DNA from: Acidobacteriota bacterium
GTDB lineage: Bacteria > Acidobacteriota > Vicinamibacteria > Vicinamibacterales > 2-12-FULL-66-21
Length of the DNA: 8,176 nt
Assembly (NCBI GenBank): GCA_013694845.1
Contig: JACDBQ010000036.1
Coordinates: 1 to 8,176 of the forward strand
Direction: 5' to 3'
The position numbers and the translations under genes are program-made. Of this stretch, positions 5,876-8,176 are shown piece by piece. Within the stretch, counting starts at the first letter, position 1. Every line of letters starts with the position of its first letter. Under the pieces are notes generated by a model. It was not told the DNA's origin and did no database searches. It was given only the letters and a program-made list of their open reading frames with translations.

Positions 5876-6897
5876 CAGTCGTACTTCAGATTCGCCGCCG
5901 CCCTCACACGCGTCATGGTCTCCTGGGCGACCGCGCGGGCCTTGCGAGAGCCCTCATGGAGAATCTCGCGAAGTGCCGCCGGCTTCGACAGGAGTTCGAC
6001 GCGCCGCGCGCGCATCGGATCCAGATAGGTATTCAGCGCCGACGCGAGCTTCTTCTTGACTTCGACATCACCGACCCTGCCCTCGCGGTAGCGGGACTTG
6101 AGGTCGTCGACTTCGGCCGCGTCCGGGTTGAAGGCGTCGTGATAGATGAACACCGGGTTTCCTTCGACCGTGCCCGGGACGTCGGCCCGAACACGCTTGG
6201 GGTCGGTGTACATCTGCATGACCTTTTTCCGGACGGTCTCACCATCGTCCGCGATGTTGATCGCGTTGCCGTAGCTCTTCGACATCTTGCGGTTGTCGAG
6301 ACCCGGCAGGCGCGCGAACTTCGTGAGCAGCGGCTGCGGCTCCACGAAAAGCTCGCCGAAGAAATGCTGATAGCGCCGAACGATCTCCCGGCTCAACTCC
6401 AGGTGGGCGACCTGGTCTTCACCAACCGGCACGTACTGCGCGTTGTAGATGATGATGTCGGCCGTCTGGAGCAGGGGATATCCCAGAAATCCGAGCGTCG
6501 AGAGATCCTTCTCACTCAGCTGATCCATCTGCTCCTTGTAGGTCGGCACCCGTTCGAGCCATGGAATCGGCACCGTCATCGACAGCAGCAGGTAGAGCTC
6601 GGCATGTTCCGGCACGAGCGACTGCACGAAGATTGTGCTGCGATCCGGGTCCAGGCCGGCGGCAATCCAGTCGGCGACCATGTCGTAGGCGCTCTCGACG
6701 ATCCCGGACGTGTCCGCGTAGTCGCTGGTGAGGGCGTGCCAGTCAGCGACGAAGTAGAAGCAGTCGTACTGGTCCTGCAGCGCCGACCAGTTGTCGAGGG
6801 CTCCGACCAGGTGGCCCAGGTGCAGTTTTCCCGTCGGGCGCATACCCGAGACGACGCGAGGCCTGCCCGCCGGAGCTTCAGCGAAGGAGGGTTTCAC
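5875..6897 (-). CDS. trpS: Tryptophanyl-tRNA synthetase
   Basis: A class I aminoacyl-tRNA synthetase that activates tryptophan with ATP and charges tRNA-Trp. From the GTG at 6897 it has 340 residues, the usual size. Motifs are the HIGH-type HLGH (26-29) after VVSGMRPTGKL, FVADWHALTS (49-58), the Trp-pocket region GYPLLQTADIII (139-150), VPVGEDQVAHLELSREI (156-172) and KMSKSYGNAI (204-213) as the second ATP-binding signature. The GTG overlaps the M50 stop as GTGA (6897-6894), which decides the start. The frame stays open much further upstream, to 7569, but that is a shadow of the M50 gene. Oddly, residues 2-13 (KPSFAEAPAGRP) are not conserved in TrpS and look like a translated dispersed repeat; the conserved protein begins at RVVSGMRP. 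It lies between M50 and scpA in the operon. Confidence 0.96.
   Translation of the reverse strand: MKPSFAEAPAGRPRVVSGMRPTGKLHLGHLVGALDNWSALQDQYDCFYFVADWHALTSDYADTSGIVESAYDMVADWIAAGLDPDRSTIFVQSLVPEHAELYLLLSMTVPIPWLERVPTYKEQMDQLSEKDLSTLGFLGYPLLQTADIIIYNAQYVPVGEDQVAHLELSREIVRRYQHFFGELFVEPQPLLTKFARLPGLDNRKMSKSYGNAINIADDGETVRKKVMQMYTDPKRVRADVPGTVEGNPVFIYHDAFNPDAAEVDDLKSRYREGRVGDVEVKKKLASALNTYLDPMRARRVELLSKPAALREILHEGSRKARAVAQETMTRVRAAANLKYD
6861..6893. repeat. Short dispersed-repeat-like segment in the trpS N-terminus
   Basis: This 33-bp segment runs GCCTGCCCGCCGGAG (6861-6875) then CTTC-AGC-GAAG (6876-6886), a small stem-loop, then GAGGGTT. Read on the minus strand it gives KPSFAEAPAGRP; read on the plus strand it gives ARRSFSEGG. 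I recall both phrases from many unrelated high-GC bacterial proteins, where they mark a small interspersed repeat. Its place exactly between the start codon and the first conserved residue of TrpS fits an inserted repeat. No second copy occurs in this window. Confidence 0.45.
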
Positions 6898-7514
6898 AAA
6901 AGCAACAGCCTCATCAGGAACAGGGTCGGCGGCATGATCAGTCGGCTGAGAATACCCGTCAACATCAATGCGTAGAGCACGATGAAGCCGTACGAGCGCA
7001 GGCTGTAAAGCAGTCCCGCCATGCGGTCCGGGAGCAGTCCCGCGAGGACGTTGCCACCGTCGAGCGGCGGTATCGGCAGCATGTTGAACACCGCCAGCAG
7101 CACATTGATTTGAACGGCCATGACCAGCAACCGGGCGGCTCCGAACTCGCCGGTTGCCTCCACGCCGCCGAGGACGCGAAATGCAAGGGCGGCCGCGATC
7201 GCCATGACGATGTTGCTGGTCGGCCCGGCGGCGGCGACGATCATGAAGTCGCGCTTCGGATGTCCCAGCCGGCTCGTGTTGACCGGTACGGGCTTGGCCC
7301 AGCCGAGAATCGGCAGGCCGCTGAAGATGGCGAGCAGCGGCAGCACGACCGTGCCGAGGAGGTCGATATGCACGATCGGGTTGAACGAGACCCGCCCGAG
7401 CATGCGGGCGGTCGAGTCGCCGAGGCGATCGGCCGTCCACGCGTGCGCCCACTCGTGAACCGTCAGAGACGCGAGCACGACACCAAAGGCTACGAGTTGC
7501 GACGCTATGTCCAA
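6894..7514 (-). CDS. Site-2 protease family (M50) membrane metalloprotease
   Basis: A 206-residue integral membrane zinc protease of the short M50 type that is often next to trpS and scpA. The zinc motif HEWAH (HExxH, residues 20-24) lies in the first membrane segment. The third ligand region is NMLPIPPLDGG (144-154), with Asp152 in the membrane segment of about 127-148. Other hydrophobic segments are about 50-70, 90-115 and 175-205. The GWAKPVPVN loop (71-79) is typical of the family. The natural substrate is unknown; larger relatives cleave anti-sigma factors or membrane proteins. The start is assigned to TTG at 7514: the frame closes at a TGA at 7547-7545 and holds no ATG or GTG before the HEWAH segment, and no Shine-Dalgarno sequence is seen. 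It is the first gene of the operon. Its GTGA overlap with trpS implies coupling. Confidence 0.92.
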   Translation of the reverse strand: MDIASQLVAFGVVLASLTVHEWAHAWTADRLGDSTARMLGRVSFNPIVHIDLLGTVVLPLLAIFSGLPILGWAKPVPVNTSRLGHPKRDFMIVAAAGPTSNIVMAIAAALAFRVLGGVEATGEFGAARLLVMAVQINVLLAVFNMLPIPPLDGGNVLAGLLPDRMAGLLYSLRSYGFIVLYALMLTGILSRLIMPPTLFLMRLLLL

Positions 7515-7601
7515 ATGTCTGTATTTCTGCGTACCGGCGGGCCGTCAGGAACGCCGAATGGTACGGCAAAACCGCAGAGATATCAAGGACTTGCGCGAAA
7601 C
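7515..7601. other. Upstream region of the minus-strand operon
   Basis: No gene is supported between the M50 start and the IS-end region. The operon promoter should lie here or in the IS. On the minus strand CTGACG (7548-7543) and TACAGA (7523-7518) give a poor -35/-10 pair with a 19-bp spacer. This would put the start point close to the TTG codon, that is, a near-leaderless message. The match is weak. Confidence 0.25.
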
Positions 7602-7614
7602 GGGGCCAGGCCCC
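7602..7614. repeat. REP-like GC-rich palindrome at the IS border
   Basis: GGGGCC-A-GGCCCC is a perfect 13-bp palindrome immediately before the presumed left end of the insertion sequence (TAGCAGCCCG at 7615). Its shape recalls REP-type palindromes (GGGGTCAGACCCC and relatives). It may be the target of the insertion or the outer part of the element's end. The other end of the element is outside the window, so this cannot be decided here. Confidence 0.4.
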
Positions 7615-7642
7615 TAGCAGCCCGTGGTGAAACGTTGAATTA

Positions 7643-7682
7643 GGGATCGACGCGATTGATCCCGCGTACTACACTGTCGCCC
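7643..7682 (+). promoter_or_regulatory. Transposase promoter, apparently leaderless, with operator-like palindrome
   Basis: TCGACG (7647-7652, 4 of 6 matches to TTGACA), a 17-bp spacer and TACACT (7670-7675) form a plausible sigma-70 promoter. The -10 ends 7 bases before the ATG at 7683, so the message would have almost no leader, and no Shine-Dalgarno sequence is present. The inverted repeat GGGATC (7643-7648) / GATCCC (7658-7663) overlaps the -35 and spacer and could bind a regulator. GATC sites in IS promoters can also be affected by Dam-type methylation, if the host has it. Confidence 0.45.
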
Positions 7683-8176
7683 ATGGCGATGGGCAAACGA
7701 CGGCGGCGTCCGAAGCAGACGACGATGTGGGTCGCGACACACGATCTGCCACGCACCGCCGCGCACCCGTTCTATGCGCGGCTCAACCAGATCCTCGACC
7801 ACGCGGACTTCGATGGCTATGTCGAGTCGCTCTGTCAGCGATTCTACGCCGACCAGGTCGGCCGACCCGGTCTGGCGCCCGGCCGGTACTTTCGGCTCTT
7901 GCTGATCGGCTACTTCGAAGGCTTGGACGCCGAGCGCGCCATCGCGTGGCGCGCCGCGGATTCCTTTGCGCTGCGTGAGTTTCTCGGGCTGGTGCTGCCA
8001 GAGGCGCCGCCGGATCATTCGACGATTTCGAGGACTCGCCGGCTGATCGATCTCGAAACGCACGAAGCCGTCTTTACCTGGATCCTGCAGCGGCTCGCCG
8101 ACGCGGGCTTGGTGAGAGGGAAGACGATCGGCATTGACGCGACCACGTTGGAAGCGAATGCGGCGCTGCGCAGCAT
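7683..8176 (+). CDS. IS1182-like transposase, N-terminal part (gene runs off the window)
   Basis: The ATG at 7683 opens a frame of 164 complete codons with no stop before the window edge. The start MAMGKRRRRPKQ is basic. Next come HPFYARLNQILD (30-41), a DUF772-type helical region with GRPGLAPGRYFRLLLIGYFEG (65-85), ERAIAWRAADSFALREFLG (89-107), and APPDHSTISRTRRLID (113-128), the classic N-terminal module of IS5/IS1182-group DDE transposases. GKTIGIDATTLEANAALR (147-164) carries the likely first catalytic Asp, D152. The second Asp and the Glu must lie beyond the window, so integrity cannot be judged. An ATG two codons later (7689) is an alternative start. Family assignment (IS1182 rather than another IS5-superfamily group) is from remembered motifs. 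Codon use is close to the host genes. Confidence 0.85.
   Translation, partial: MAMGKRRRRPKQTTMWVATHDLPRTAAHPFYARLNQILDHADFDGYVESLCQRFYADQVGRPGLAPGRYFRLLLIGYFEGLDAERAIAWRAADSFALREFLGLVLPEAPPDHSTISRTRRLIDLETHEAVFTWILQRLADAGLVRGKTIGIDATTLEANAALRS

Larger units (their letters stand above)
7615..8176 (+). mobile_element. Left part of an IS1182-like insertion sequence, cut by the window edge
   Basis: The element is recognised by its transposase, which begins at 7683 and runs off the right edge. The left boundary is inferred: TAGCAGCCCGTGGTGAAACG (7615-7634) directly follows a GC palindrome and could hold the terminal inverted repeat. The matching right end and any target duplication lie outside, so the boundary is uncertain by tens of bases. 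The element reads away from the M50 operon. Confidence 0.55.

Noticed and set aside
5087..6028. Antisense frame of 313 residues over scpA
   Set aside because: It follows the codon pattern of scpA in reverse, is rich in Arg/Asp/Leu without motifs, and scpA is unambiguous on the other strand.
5821..6975. Antisense frame of 384 residues over trpS
   Set aside because: It mirrors the GC third-position bias of trpS and has no domain features. It did help to show the ARRSFSEGG phrase of the repeat.
6898..7569. TrpS N-terminal extension of about 224 residues from an ATG at 7569
   Set aside because: It overlaps the whole M50 gene out of frame and has no family similarity; the GTGA overlap at 6897 gives a normal-length TrpS.

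Overview
This is a GC-rich bacterial window. The best guess for the source is an acidobacterium, perhaps of the Vicinamibacteria type. That rests on the gene order, a DUF6335-like protein, short dispersed 'SFAEA'-type repeats and an IS1182-like transposase. It is inference from recalled family patterns, not a database match. No rRNA, tRNA or CRISPR array is visible.

Layout, left to right. Positions 1-256 hold the 3' end of a small beta-rich protein gene (+). A short gap with a strong hairpin (289-310) follows. Next is a 317-residue protein (+, 367-1320) with a long Lys/Arg-rich histone-H1-like N-terminal half and an acidic DUF6335-like C-terminus. It converges on cmk (-, 1417-2103) across a gap of about 96 bp made of short CAAT/CGGA repeats. 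A 26-bp spacer separates cmk from a divergent gene for an exported alpha/beta hydrolase (+, 2130-3311). From about 3223 to 7514 the minus strand carries one tight operon, transcribed right to left: M50 site-2 protease, trpS, scpA, scpB, and an rluB-type 23S rRNA pseudouridine synthase. The right end (about 7615 to the window edge) is the left part of an insertion sequence with the first 164 codons of its transposase (+).

The M50-trpS-scpA-scpB-rluB-cmk order is a familiar housekeeping cluster: tryptophanyl-tRNA charging, the chromosome-segregation kleisin complex (ScpA/ScpB with SMC), rRNA modification and CMP phosphorylation. Stop and start codons overlap at M50/trpS and trpS/scpA, which suggests translational coupling. 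In this window the cluster is split by the hydrolase gene on the opposite strand, between rluB and cmk. An IS end lies about 100-170 bp upstream of the first operon gene.

The most unusual structure is seven 21-bp tandem repeats at 3321-3467. They are read in frame as a heptapeptide repeat (R-G-T-S-D/N-V-x) and form part of an extra tail of about 85 residues on the pseudouridine synthase. The frame then runs 89 bp antisense into the hydrolase gene. A short dispersed-repeat-like segment also forms the N-terminus of TrpS. I see no defence, secretion or biosynthetic system here, so claims of a new system would be overreach.
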